64,000 bases of DNA, taken from contig JACTAT010000347.1 of the NCBI GenBank assembly GCA_014526335.1, forward strand, positions 62,001 to 126,000, in the 5' to 3' direction. A program made the position numbers and the translations under genes. Positions 36,084-46,425 of the stretch are shown here, piece by piece; position 1 is the first letter of the stretch; each line of letters opens with the position of its first letter. Origin of the DNA: Chrysaora quinquecirrha. Lineage: Eukaryota; Cnidaria; Scyphozoa; Semaeostomeae; Pelagiidae. Below the pieces are notes generated by a model. It did not search any database and was not told where the DNA came from. It was given only the letters and a program-made list of their open reading frames with translations.

Positions 36084-39000
36084 CAGTGGCGGCTGGGACC
36101 CAAAATAAAATGGTATTAGAAAAAAAATTTTGTAATAGAGGCCAAACGCTGCGGAAGGCAGCGCAACGACCGGAGGTCGTTTACTGACAGCTGGGGGTCT
36201 TGGGGGGCGCTGTTAGCCCCCTAAGTGGGTTCCAGGGCGAAGACCTGGAAAGTTTCGATATTTTGAATAGTCTGAAGGCACAGAACACTGCAAAATTACA
36301 ATGTTAACAACATTATATCAAATTGATCGAAATTGATTACATACAGTATTCTTATTTCAAAATTAAGAGAAAAATGTTAACTGTTCTGAAATATAACTAA
36401 CAAAATATAGAATTACATAAACGAGTAAACGAAAAGCATTTTTATTATGAAAAAGAAGCCAGGCCTTTTTACTTTCTAGAAAAACGCTCAAATCTACGGC
36501 GATTATAAGATTTAAATCTATTTACAATGCTCTCTTTTAATGACGTTTTCTTTGCAAGAGAGCGGGGTGCTTTATGTTCTACTTGCAAAAAAACGAGCAT
36601 CTCTTTTCTTTTCTGTGTCATGGTATTCTGTGTCGATTATTCGTAATGCTTCGGGTAATGCTTCTTGTAATTCTGCTGCTCTAATGACTGCCAGCAAATC
36701 TTGAAGACTAGCTTTCCCTTCCTTCACTTGATCGATCTCAATACCCTTTTCCTGAAGTTCAAACTCGTCTAGATCTTCGGGATCGGCCCTGTCGTCGATA
36801 TTTTCCTCCGTCGATTCTTGTAATTTTCTCCGTCTTTCCTTCTTCTTCCTTACTAAGGAGTCCCTCTCACGAACTATTTTCTCCAAAAGTACCGATATCT
36901 CTCTACTAGCATACAGAACACTTAAATTATGTTCAAGTGCTACTGTATCCGTTACAGCAAAGGGATACAGCTTATGAAGGTCACTAATGAGCCCCCTTTG
37001 GTCACTGGCCGATGCTTTCTTTCGTTCTTCAAACTTTGCTGGATGTGCCAGGTTCATCCACTTGAATTTCTGGATGTTCTCAAATCTCCAGTGTAGCTGC
37101 TCTGAAAATGTTTTCATGACTGTAGCCGCTACATCTGCTAACGACTGCTTCCAGCTGCTGTTAGAGCCATCAAGTCCGGCTTCAATACCTCTCCATCCTT
37201 GTCTGGAATGAAGCACCGGAAAAGAAGGATCCATGGCCACAGCATCTTCCCAAATTTGTGATAAATCGACAGAACTCAACCAGCTTTGAAAATCAGCAAG
37301 CATGGATTCAAGCTGCACAGCATCAAACGACGGCTTCTGCATGATAGTTATAATTGGTGTGCAGTGGTCAAACAATTTTCGATAGAGCTTAAGAAGATAA
37401 ACAAATTCAATTTGCTGAATTTTCAGGCAAAGTCCTCTTGCAGTTGCTTGTACATCTGCTTTCTGGCTGTTATCATTGGCAATTTCAAACAAGGCGGTAC
37501 CAATGGTCTCGTACCATGTGTCGACCACTGTAACAGCCGTGTCACGCGAAAGCCATCTTGTATCTCCTGGCTTTGGCAAGTTGCGACCAAGCTGAGCAGT
37601 ACGTTTTGGACTTGCCCGAAAGAAAGCTACTATTTTGTCCATTGTACTAAAAAATTCTGCAACTTTCGGCACTTTATTTGGCGACTGGGATGCACACAAA
37701 GACATTCTGTGAGCCACACAATGGTTATAGTAGGCATACGGGAAATGTTCTTGCATTTGCCTTTGAACCCCTCGAAACTATCCACTCATTGTTGCTGCAC
37801 CATCGTACGACTGTCCAATAAGCTTTGTAGCTGAATTCTCCGGGGTTATTTTGAAGGAAGCAAAAGTCTCGACCATTATCTCTGTCAGAGCATCTGCTGA
37901 TGTATCTTGCGATGCATCGACCATGCTAAGCAAATGTTCCTCTATCTCCCCATCGTGCAAAAGACGAACAGAGACCGCAGCTTGCTCCACGTTACTCACA
38001 TCGCTGGTATCATCCATCATTATTGCAATGAATTGAGAACCATCAATTCTTCTCTGGATTTCTTCCCTGACTTCTAAATATACACTCAATCAATTCATTT
38101 TGAGGCTCATGAGATTTATAGGTTGTTCTTTCTTCATCAAGGAATGACCTGAGATCAGCACTGTAGCAGCCAAGAAGATCAAGCAGCTCGATAAAATTTC
38201 CTCTGTTAGAAGACATTTTTGACTCATCGTGGCCCCGAAAAGCAAGACCCTGTGCCGAAAGAAAAATAGCAACATCTATGTGGTGCAGGAGCATCTTTGC
38301 ATATCGAGAAGCCTTAACGTTGTGCATATCAACTTCTCTTCGTCGTGCTTCGTCAAGTGCACAACCAACATCAACATTACCAAGCAGGCTATATGCTAAA
38401 TGGCAATTGACATGCTTTTTTGAAGCTTGATGACGATTTGCCAGCCTCCACAAATTTGATCCAGACGAGGAGTAACCCTCCTCTTGTACAAATACGTTGC
38501 TGGTCTGTTAAAAAAGGACAAAGATATATGATTAAAGTTGGAATTAAGAACTTGATATATAATGCAATAAAAAGAGATGGTGTTTGAGCTGCACTACATA
38601 TTGCGCTTCTATGATTTTTCACCCCAACATTCATCAACGGATGTGGGCTGAGGCTAGGCTTGATATCCAAGCAAACTTTTTCCTCCGCAATTTTAATCTA
38701 AACGGTTGTTGGCCCCTTCGAGAGCCCCAAGGTATTAGCTCTAAATCCCTTCTACACAAATTTTTACTTCAGCAGGGAGCCCCAAATGAGAGCACAGAGA
38801 CCGGTCTTTTCCGACATTCAAAGCGGCCACAAGCCTTAGATTATAAACCCCAAAGTATTAGCTCAAAGTTTTTAATACCATTCCTTCAAATAAGGTCAAA
38901 TAGTCTTTCTAATAGAAAACTTTAAAACATAGAATTAATCTGTAAAACACTTACCGTAGATAAATCACCCATAACAAGGCACGGCCAGCAAAAATAAGTG

Positions 39001-39682
39001 TTTTTTTCAGGATCACCGCAAATCCATGAAAATGTCTGATAGACAGTATCAGAAGATCGATTCTTTAATGTAACCTTAGGTAAAGGTCTCCCATCTTTCT
39101 TGAAACGAAGGCGTTGTTCATGTGTCAAGCTTCGTTGAGATGAAAGCAGTGAAAATACGTGAGATAAACCCCAGCGGTAGCCTTCTTCAACTATCCGATT
39201 CATTTTTAACTGAGAAGAGATTATACTAACGTTTGTAGTGGCCGTCAAGGTACTAGAAATGAAAAACTGATACCTTCATGGCCCTTATCTATTCTTATAG
39301 CAAAATGACACAAAGAGTTTTACGTCACAGAGGCCACGCTAGACAAAACAATTCCTTGCCGCGTGTATTAATATGATAAGGCTAATACCGCGTGCTCCAC
39401 TGAAAGGCTCATTGAAAAGTTTGTTGAAATTATGTCAATAGTGATTAGAGCGGATTATCTTCGAATAATGAAAACCCAAATATAGGTCTTTCATGGTTTT
39501 TTCTTCGTTGTTTCATACATTCGGTACGGGATAACGTGGATGGTTTTCATCTGATGTAATATCAGCCCAATGTAACTGATTAAACTTTGAAGAAAGTAAT
39601 TTACAAACGAAAAAAATTCAACCTTCTTTCCCAAAAAGAGGTATTAGACTAATACCTTTAATACCCCTCTAAGCCGCCACTG
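36084..39682 (-). mobile_element. hAT DNA transposon (3.6 kb) inserted in the C48 gene
   Basis: The termini are CAGTGGCGGCTGGGA at 36084 and the inverted CAGTGGCGGCTTAGAG at 39682, matching over 12 bp. The 8-bp target duplication TCTTCCAT lies at 36076-36083 and 39683-39690 and is identical. It encodes a ZMYM-like hAT transposase on the minus strand. Length, TIR and TSD are those of the hAT superfamily. Deleting the element plus one duplication restores the C48 reading frame. Confidence 0.97.
36572..39248 (-). pseudogene. hAT transposase (TTF zinc finger, DUF4371-like, ZMYM1-like)
   Basis: Exon 1 (about 39248-38955) carries a TTF-type finger start (KDGRPLPKVTLKNRS, FSWICGDPEKNTYFCWPCLV) and ends at TCTACG/GTAAGT. 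A 450-bp intron ends TTTTTTAACAG at 38505. Exon 2 continues the finger (NLWRLANRHQASKKH) and DUF4371 (HIDVAIFLSAQGLAFRGHDE, GNFIELLDLLG). It then has a frameshift near 38085, the RNase H core IMMDDTSD and GQSYDGAATMSG, a TAG at 37778-37780, and HCVAHRMSLCASQSP to the end at 36572. The usual C-terminal dimerisation block (a conserved ERSFS motif followed by LRSTM) was not found; the protein ends in a Lys/Arg-Glu rich tail instead. One stop, one frameshift and the missing C-terminus mean it is probably inactive. Confidence 0.85.
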
Positions 39683-40162
39683 TCTTCCATTAGTTCCCTT
39701 TTTAGCACAGAAGCCTATGAGGGCTTTCTCCTTTGTATTGGGCTTAACAAGCTCTCTAACAGGACTCGCGTCATGACAAAAACCCAATGGTCCTGTCCTT
39801 TTATCAACACACCATTCTGCATTTCTGAAATGTGTTTTGATGTCATTGGTTACTGTAAGACCTGGGACAGAAAGCATTTCCATTGCCGTTTTCATTCTTA
39901 TTTTCTTGCAAGCTGACGGTGAGGAGAACAGTTCCGGGAGATTTTCGTTTAACAACACCAAACTTGCCTGACACCTATTGAATATCATGACACTGAGAGC
40001 TTGTAAGATTTCATTGTGTCTATAGCCGTACTTGGAAACTGCGGATGCATTTTTTAACAAATCATCAGCAACTGCCATTGTTGCACCAGTTAAAGACTCA
40101 CCATGATCATCTCGATATTTCTGAGCAATGTCTTTAATGTAGGTGGACAGCTTATTCTCTTA

Positions 40163-40851
40163 AGGCCTGGTTACACTATTAGATATTCCATTAGATATTC
40201 CATATATAGAGCATCTAAAACGAGAAATAGTATCTAATGGAATATCTAACAGTGTAACGAGTCCATCAGATATTCCATTCATTTTGGCGCTGCCTGAATT
40301 CAGTGAATCGTCATCTGAGCAGAGAAAAGACGTTTTTTCGTTGAATTTGATATATTTAAGCATGTATTTGATATATTTGATATATCTCTCCACTATCGAA
40401 AATGGAATCAGAAATAAGTGGAAAAACATCTTGCAAGTCTACTTTTTGAAGTTTGGCTTTCTCAGTGCTTCCAACACACTGTTCCATATAGTTTTTCTAT
40501 TGATTTTGGTAAAACATTAATAATATTCGCGATGTAAATTAGTAAACTGCAGTTTTTGCATAGAAAATACAAGAAATGGCCTGAAAAGTCCACTGTTGCT
40601 TCAAAACTTGTAAGTCATTGCGTCATCAGACAGTCGGCATCTTTACATCTGCATTCTTTTACATTAGATATTCGGAATAAAATCAAAACGATTTGATTTT
40701 ATTCCCAGCTTGATTAGATATGTTTTTCCTCCTTTTTAATCCCTCATCGAATATCTAATGGCACGTTACACTGTTAGATATCTAATCGACACACTATTTT
40801 TGATATGTCTGGTGAATATCTAATGGAATATCTAATAGTGTAACCGGGCCT
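40163..40851. mobile_element. Non-autonomous PIF/Harbinger-like element (689 bp)
   Basis: The terminal inverted repeats are AGGCCTGGTTACACTATTAG at the left and its near-complement ending CTAATAGTGTAACCGGGCCT at the right. The similarity extends about 38 bp, with the ATATTCCATTAGATATTC motif repeated. The 3-bp target duplication is TTA (40160-40162 and 40852-40854). Multiple internal copies of TTAGATATTCCA-like sequence occur near both ends. It has no transposase. It sits inside the C48 gene copy 2. Confidence 0.88.
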
Positions 40852-41622
40852 TTAGCAGAAATTCTTTTGAGTTTTCTCGACTGTTGCTTTTTTAATTTTG
40901 CAGCTTCCTTCAGAGCTTGTTGGGCAGGGGCATCAAATAGTTTAAATGGCGTATATTTAGACACACGGGCTCCGGTTTTATGTAGCCGCTGGATCTTCTT
41001 CTTTACTGCTGGACTTTTAGATTTTATAATGCAGCTGTTGAATACTCTACTTTTATTACAGGTGTGTCCCTTGCAATCTGTTGACCATGCTGAAATGCTG
41101 TCTACTTTGTAGTGTTTTCCATTGAATGCTGTCCTAGCATTGATATTGCAGTTTCTACCAAATCCCTCACATTTCTCAATCGTTTTGTTTGCATGAAACT
41201 GATTTGGTTGCATTGGTCGGCCTTTTTCTACACGAACAAACTTGGTGATATCATCATTTGAAGACTGCATGGACTGCCTGTGTTTGTTCGACATGAAATG
41301 AGGATGTTTGCCTGCAATGATATCGGCGATGAAGAACAGTCTTTCAGTCCAGTGTGTTGTTTGGAATTTCGAGACGCATTGACGACATATGACATGCATT
41401 TGAAAGTTATTGTCTTTATCAAAGGAACATGTTATCTTGAATTTATTTGGGTATGTTTTTGAAAGAAATTCCTCTGTCAAAACAGCTGTATTTTCCAACT
41501 TACGCCTGCCAAAGTCGGTTCTGGAGAGATCCTCAGCTTTCCGTCTTGATATTGGTTTTATCGGCAACAATTCCTCATGTTCCTGGTTGATAAAATGTTT
41601 CCCCAAATAAGTATTGGCTCAT

Positions 41623-42117
41623 ACCCAATTTACTTGCACAGGTGCGAAAAGAAAACAACCCAAATTTGTAACATTTTGGCCTTCCCTTCAGAAGGACTTG
41701 AAAAGTAAATATTGTAAAGAAGTCAATGAAGATTTAGCTGCTTCTATTTGCATCAAACGTGTACAAACCAAGGAAATTTCTGGATAGCTACGCAGCCGAA
41801 ATCATTTTGTCATATACTGAAACATTTTCCTATTGTTTTAATGCCATATTTCCTGTCAATTTATTGTTAGCTCTATCTTGCGCATTTGGACGAAAATTGA
41901 AATAAAACTGAAATTGGACTACCCTATTTATGCCCCGGTTGTAAGACAAGGATCGAATTAAGGTGACGCTGAAAACCGTTTGTATACTTAATGATATTTC
42001 AAAAGCAGTGCTGCTGTCAGTTGTTTTCATTTCGCACAGCGATGGTGTTTGATGGGATTGCTACTATGAAATTTGCAGTCACTATTTTTATCAATATTAT
42101 GTTTCTGCGATATTTAC
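41623..42117. other. Gap between C48 gene start and the mini-exon gene
   Basis: No open frame, repeat or motif with support was seen. If the mini-exon gene continues downstream on the minus strand, its next exon should be here, but I could not find one in phase. Confidence 0.5.
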
Positions 42118-42260
42118 CGAGAAAATTTTGGATTCCACAATTGAAGGTTGCTTCTCCATGAAACAGCGGGAAATAGGTTGCTCATCATCTGTTTCCAAAG
42201 GGTAAAGTGGACTCAGTGGCTGTAAGTTCTCTGTTAAATGCAAGTCTTCATCATCAGTCT
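42118..42260 (-). CDS. Candidate exon downstream of the mini-exon array
   Basis: 143 nt on the minus strand, with acceptor CTTTCTTAG before 42260 and donor GTAAAT after 42118. Entering in phase 1, like every mini-exon, it is open throughout: ETDDEDLHLTENLQPLSPLY... to ...CFMEKQPSIVESKIFS. It leaves in phase 0. Its start (ETDDED) resembles the repeated exon (ENEEDDE), so it may be the ancestor or the array's 3' boundary. No protein family was recognised. Confidence 0.6.
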
Positions 42261-42428
42261 CTAAGAAAGAAGTTGATAGAAATTAAATTGATTACATTTC
42301 AATAAAAGATAATTCTAAACATCATAATACTTACTAACCAACGTATTATTAACAATGAAATCATAAATGTTACTGCAAAGGAAGACGATCATTAAAAAAT
42401 ATTACTTAAATGAAACCACTCTTATTAC

Positions 42429-45400
42429 CTTGATTCGTATTTGAAGGTGGACTGCTCACTGGCACATTCATGACTTCGTCATCTTCTTCATTCTCTGTTT
42501 AGAAAGGAACGTATTATTAACAATAAAATCATAAATGTTACTGTAAAGGAAGACGATCATTAAAAAATATTACTTAAATGAAACCACTCTTATTACCTTG
42601 ATTCGTATTTGAAGGTGGACTGCTCACTGGCACATTCATGACTTCGTCATCTTCTTCATTCTCTGTTTAGAAAGGAACGTATTATTAACAATAAAATCAT
42701 AAATGTTACTGTAAAGGAAGACGACCATTAAAAAGTATTACTTAAATGAAACCACTCTTATTACCTTGATTCGTATTGGAAGGTGGACTGCTCACTGGCA
42801 CATTGATGACTTCGTCATCTTCTTCATTCTCTGTTTAGAAAGGAACGTATTATTAACAATGAAATCATAAATGTTACTGCAAAGGAAGACGATCATTAAA
42901 AAATATTACTTAAATGAAACCACTCTTATTACCTTGATTCGTATTGGAAGGTGGACTGCTCACTGGCACATTCATGACTTCGTCATCTTCTTCATTCTCT
43001 GTTTAGAAAGGAACGTATTATTAATAATAAAATCATAAATGTTACTGCAAAGCATGACGATCATTAAAAAATATTACTTAAATAAAACCACTCTTATTAC
43101 CTTGATTCGTATTGGAAGGTGGACTGCTCACTGGCACATTCATGACTTCGTCATCTTCTTCATTCTCTGTTTAGAAAGGAACGTATTATTAATAATAAAA
43201 TCATAAATGTTACTGTAAAGGAAGACGATCATTAAAAATATTACTTAAATAAAACCACTCTTATTACCTTGATTCGTATTGGAAGGTGGACTGCTCACTG
43301 GCACATTGATGACTTCGTCATCTTCTTCATTCTCTGTTTAGAAAGGAACGTATTATTAATAATAAAATCATAAATGTTACTGTAAAGGAAGACGATCATT
43401 AAAAATATTACTTAAATAAAACCACTCTTATTACCTTGATTCGTATTGGAAGGTGGACTGCTCACTGGCACATTGATGACTTCGTCATCTTCTTCATTCT
43501 CTGTTTAGAAAGGAACGTATTATTAATAATAAAATCATAAATGTTACTGCAAAGCATGACGATCATTAAAAAATATTACTTAAATAAAACCACTCTTATT
43601 ACCTTGATTCGTATTGGAAGGTGGACTGCTCACTGGCACATTCATGACTTCGTCATCTTCTTCATTCTCTGTTTAGAAAGGAACGTATTATTAATAATAA
43701 AATCATAAATGTTACTGCAAAGCATGACGATCATTAAAAAATATTACTTAAATAAAACCACTCTTATTACCTTGATTCGTATTGGAAGGTGGACTGCTCA
43801 CTGGCACATTCATGACTTCGTCATCTTCTTCATTCTCTGTTTAGAAAGGAACGTATTATTAACAATGAAATCATAAATGTTACTGCAAAGGATGACGACG
43901 ATCATTAAAAAATATTACTTAAATAAAACCACTCTTATTACCTTGATTCGTATTGGAAGGTGGACTGCTCACTGGCACATTCATGACTTCGTCATCTTCT
44001 TCATTCTCTGTTTAGAAATGAACGTATTATTAACAATAAAATCATAAATGTTACTGCAAAGCAAGACGATCATTAAAAAATATTTCTTAAATAAAACCAC
44101 TCTTATTACCTTGATTCGTATTTGAAGGTGGACTGCTCACTGGCACATTCATGACTTCGTCATCTTCTTCATTCTCTGTTTAGAAAGGAACGTATTATTA
44201 ACAATAAAATCATAAATGTTACTGCAAAGCAAGACGATCATTAAAAAATATTTCTTAAATAAAACCACTCTTATTACCTTGATTCGTATTTGAAGGTGGA
44301 CTGCTCACTGGCACATTGATGACTTCGTCATCTTCTTCATTCTCTGTTTAGAAAGGAACGTATTATTAACAATAAAATCATAAATGTTACTGCAAAGCAT
44401 GACGATCATTAAAAATATTACTTAAATAAAACCACTCTTATTACCTTGATTCGTATTTGAAGGTGGACTGCTCACTGGCACATTGATGACTTCGTCATCT
44501 TCTTCATTCTCTGTTTAGAAAGGAACATATTATTAACAATAAAATCATAAATGTTACTGCAAAGCATGACGATCATAAAAAATATTACTTAAATAAAACC
44601 ACTCTTATTACCTTGATTCGTATTTGAAGGTGGACTGCTCACTGGCACATTCATGACTTCGTCATCTTCTTCATTCTCTGTTTAGAAAGGAACGTATTAT
44701 TAATAATAAAATCATAAATGTTACTGTAAAGGAAGACGATCATTAAAAAATATTACTTAAATAAAACCACTCTTATTACCTTGATTCGTATTGGAAGGTG
44801 GACTGCTCACTGGCACATTCATGACTTCGTCATCTTCTTCATTCTCTGTTTAGAAAGGAACGTATTATTAATAATAAAATCATAAATGTTACTGCAAAGC
44901 ATGACGATCATTAAAAAATATTACTTAAATAAAACCACTCTTATTACCTTGATTCGTATTGGAAGGTGGACTGCTCACTGGCACATTCATGACTTCGTCA
45001 TCTTCTTCATTCTCTGTTTAGAAATGAACGTATTATTAACAATAAAATCATAAATGTTACTGCAAAGCAAGACGATCATTAAAAAATATTTCTTAAATAA
45101 AACTACTCTTATTACCTTGATTCGTATTTGAAGGTTGACTGCTCACTGGCACATTGATGACTTCGTCATCTTCTTCATTCTCTGTTTAGAAAGGAACGTA
45201 TTATTAACAATAAAATCATAAATGTTACTGCAAAGCATGACGATCATAAAAAATATTACTTAAATAAAACCACTCTTATTACCTTGATTCGTATATGAAG
45301 GTGGACTGCTCACTGGCACATTCATGACTTCGTCATCTTCTTCATTCTCTGTTTAGAAAGGAACGTATTATTAATAATAAAATCATAAATGTTACTGTAA

Positions 45401-45852
45401 AGGAAGACGATCATTAAAAAATATTACTTAAATAAAACCACTTTTATTACCTTGATTCGTATTGGAAGGTGGACTGCTCACTGGCACATTCATGACTTCG
45501 TCATCTTCTTCATTCTCTGTTTAGAAAGGAACGTATTATTAATAATAAAATCATAAATGTTACTGCAAAGCATGACGATCATTAAAAAATATTACTTAAA
45601 TAAAACCACTCTTATTACCTTTATTCGTATTGGAAGGTGGACTGCTCACTGGCACATTCATGACTTCGTCATCTTCTTCATTCTCTGTTTAGAAATGAAC
45701 GTATTATTAACAATAAAATCATAAATGTTACTGCAAAGCAAGACGATCATTAAAAAATATTACTTAAATAAAACCACTCTTATTACCTTGATTCGTATTG
45801 GAAGGTTGGACTGGTCACTGGCACATTCACACTCGTATTCTTGTTTTTCTGT
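42429..45852 (-). repeat. Tandem array of 20 mini-exon units (about 168 bp) plus one diverged unit
   Basis: Each unit has a 66-nt segment starting at + positions 42429, 42597, 42765, 42933, 43101, 43268, 43435, 43603, 43771, 43942, 44110, 44278, 44445, 44612, 44780, 44948, 45116, 45283, 45451 and 45619. On the minus strand every segment is preceded by TTTCTAAACAG and followed by GTAATAAG. It is 22 codons with phase 1 at both ends, predicted to encode ENEEDDEVMNV followed by PVSS, then PPSNTNQ. No stop codon is seen in any of the 20. All length differences between units (167-171 bp) lie in the 101-105-nt intron part (A-run indels and a GAC insertion), while the 66-nt part keeps its length. The visible differences in the exon part are synonymous (TCC/TCA) or single substitutions (Met/Ile, Pro to Gln in unit 17, Asn to Tyr in unit 18, Gln to Lys in unit 20). 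Confidence 0.9.
45787..45848 (-). pseudogene. Diverged 21st unit, candidate 5' exon of the array, one extra base
   Basis: Acceptor CTATCGACAG and donor GTAATAAG enclose 62 nt (AAAAACAAGAATACG...). The 3' half matches the mini-exon; the 5' half differs (KNKNTSVNVPV). One extra T near 45806 makes it leave in phase 2. Without that base it would enter in phase 0 and leave in phase 1, which is what the flanking exons need. It may be a mutation or an assembly error. Confidence 0.5.
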
Positions 45853-45985
45853 CGATAGTATTGAAAACTTTCTTAATTGTGATATACTTTTGTTTGCCTA
45901 AATATTACTCAGATAGTGTCCTATGTAGAGGAGCATGTCTGATTGAGGTAATGTGTAAGCATTGCAAGACGTGCTGATAATTTAC

Positions 45986-46066
45986 CTGCAGTATTTCTTC
46001 ACGAGCATATTCGTCGATGCCACTACCGTTTCGTAAATCCAGTGCAACTCCATTTAAACTCCAGCT
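45986..46066 (-). CDS. Candidate upstream exon of the mini-exon gene
   Basis: 81 nt on the minus strand, with acceptor TATATATACAG before 46066 and donor CTGCAG/GTAAAT after 45986. Only phase 0 is open: SWSLNGVALDLRNGSGID, then EYAREEILQ. It leaves in phase 0, which fits the unit at 45787-45848. Family not recognised. Confidence 0.5.
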
Positions 46067-46284
46067 CTGTATATATAATAACACTTAACTTTGTAACGCT
46101 GCATTTTGTTACGTTCATATACAAATTTTCTACGCATTGTACCCATTTTTTTATAAGAATACTAGTCTTCGATTTCAGTCTGCCTGTTTATTATTTTCGA
46201 AACGATTTTTCACAAACTTTTCGCCCCCCCCCCCTACCCTTCTCGAAAACGTGTTTAAAATGCGTTACTGGGCAAGGGCTTACT

Positions 46285-46417
46285 CGAGGGGCAATTCATT
46301 CCTTGAAATCTCGTACACCTTTGCTAGAAAACCTATTGTCTTCACAGAAATCCCTTGGAAATCCCTTTGTTTTCATAAAAATCTCGTACACTTTTTTGAG
46401 GAGTGAATTGCCCCTCG
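46285..46417 (+). mobile_element. hAT-type MITE, 133 bp, copy 1
   Basis: The element begins CGAGGGGCAATTCA and ends TGAATTGCCCCTCG, an inverted pair. The 8-bp target duplication GGCTTACT is exact at 46277-46284 and 46418-46425. Internal sequence is an imperfect repeat of CTCGTACACC/T with CCTTTGTTTTCA, shared in reverse with 49428-49560. No coding capacity. Confidence 0.92.
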
Positions 46418-46425
46418 GGCTTACT

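Larger units (their letters stand above)
32184..41622 (-). pseudogene. Ulp1/C48 protease-transposase-like gene, copy 2 (full length, interrupted twice)
   Basis: A minus-strand, apparently intronless gene reads from ATG 41622-41620 to about 32186, excluding two inserted elements. That is roughly 1,700 codons. N-terminal segment 41606-40855: a zinc-finger-like CRQCVSKF...SNKHRQS and CEGFGRNC. Second segment 40159-39683: GYRHNEILQALSV, LGFCHDASPVREL. Third segment 36083-32186: the core and protease described for copy 1. Lesions are: one extra G in the GGGG run near 41603; a one-base phase difference at the MITE insertion; a TAA at 34414-34416; a 5-bp deletion near 33105 that shifts the frame; and two insertions. 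Across the hAT insertion the frame joins perfectly once one 8-bp duplication is removed. The gene is probably transposon-encoded. I cannot name the superfamily. Confidence 0.75.

Noticed and set aside
38584..38925. 113-codon + strand frame inside the hAT intron
   Set aside because: It lies antisense within a clear intron (GTAAGT...AACAG) of the transposase and has no motif.
42429..45852. CRISPR-like array
   Set aside because: Units are about 168 bp and the whole unit is conserved, not just a short repeat between unique spacers. The genome is eukaryotic.
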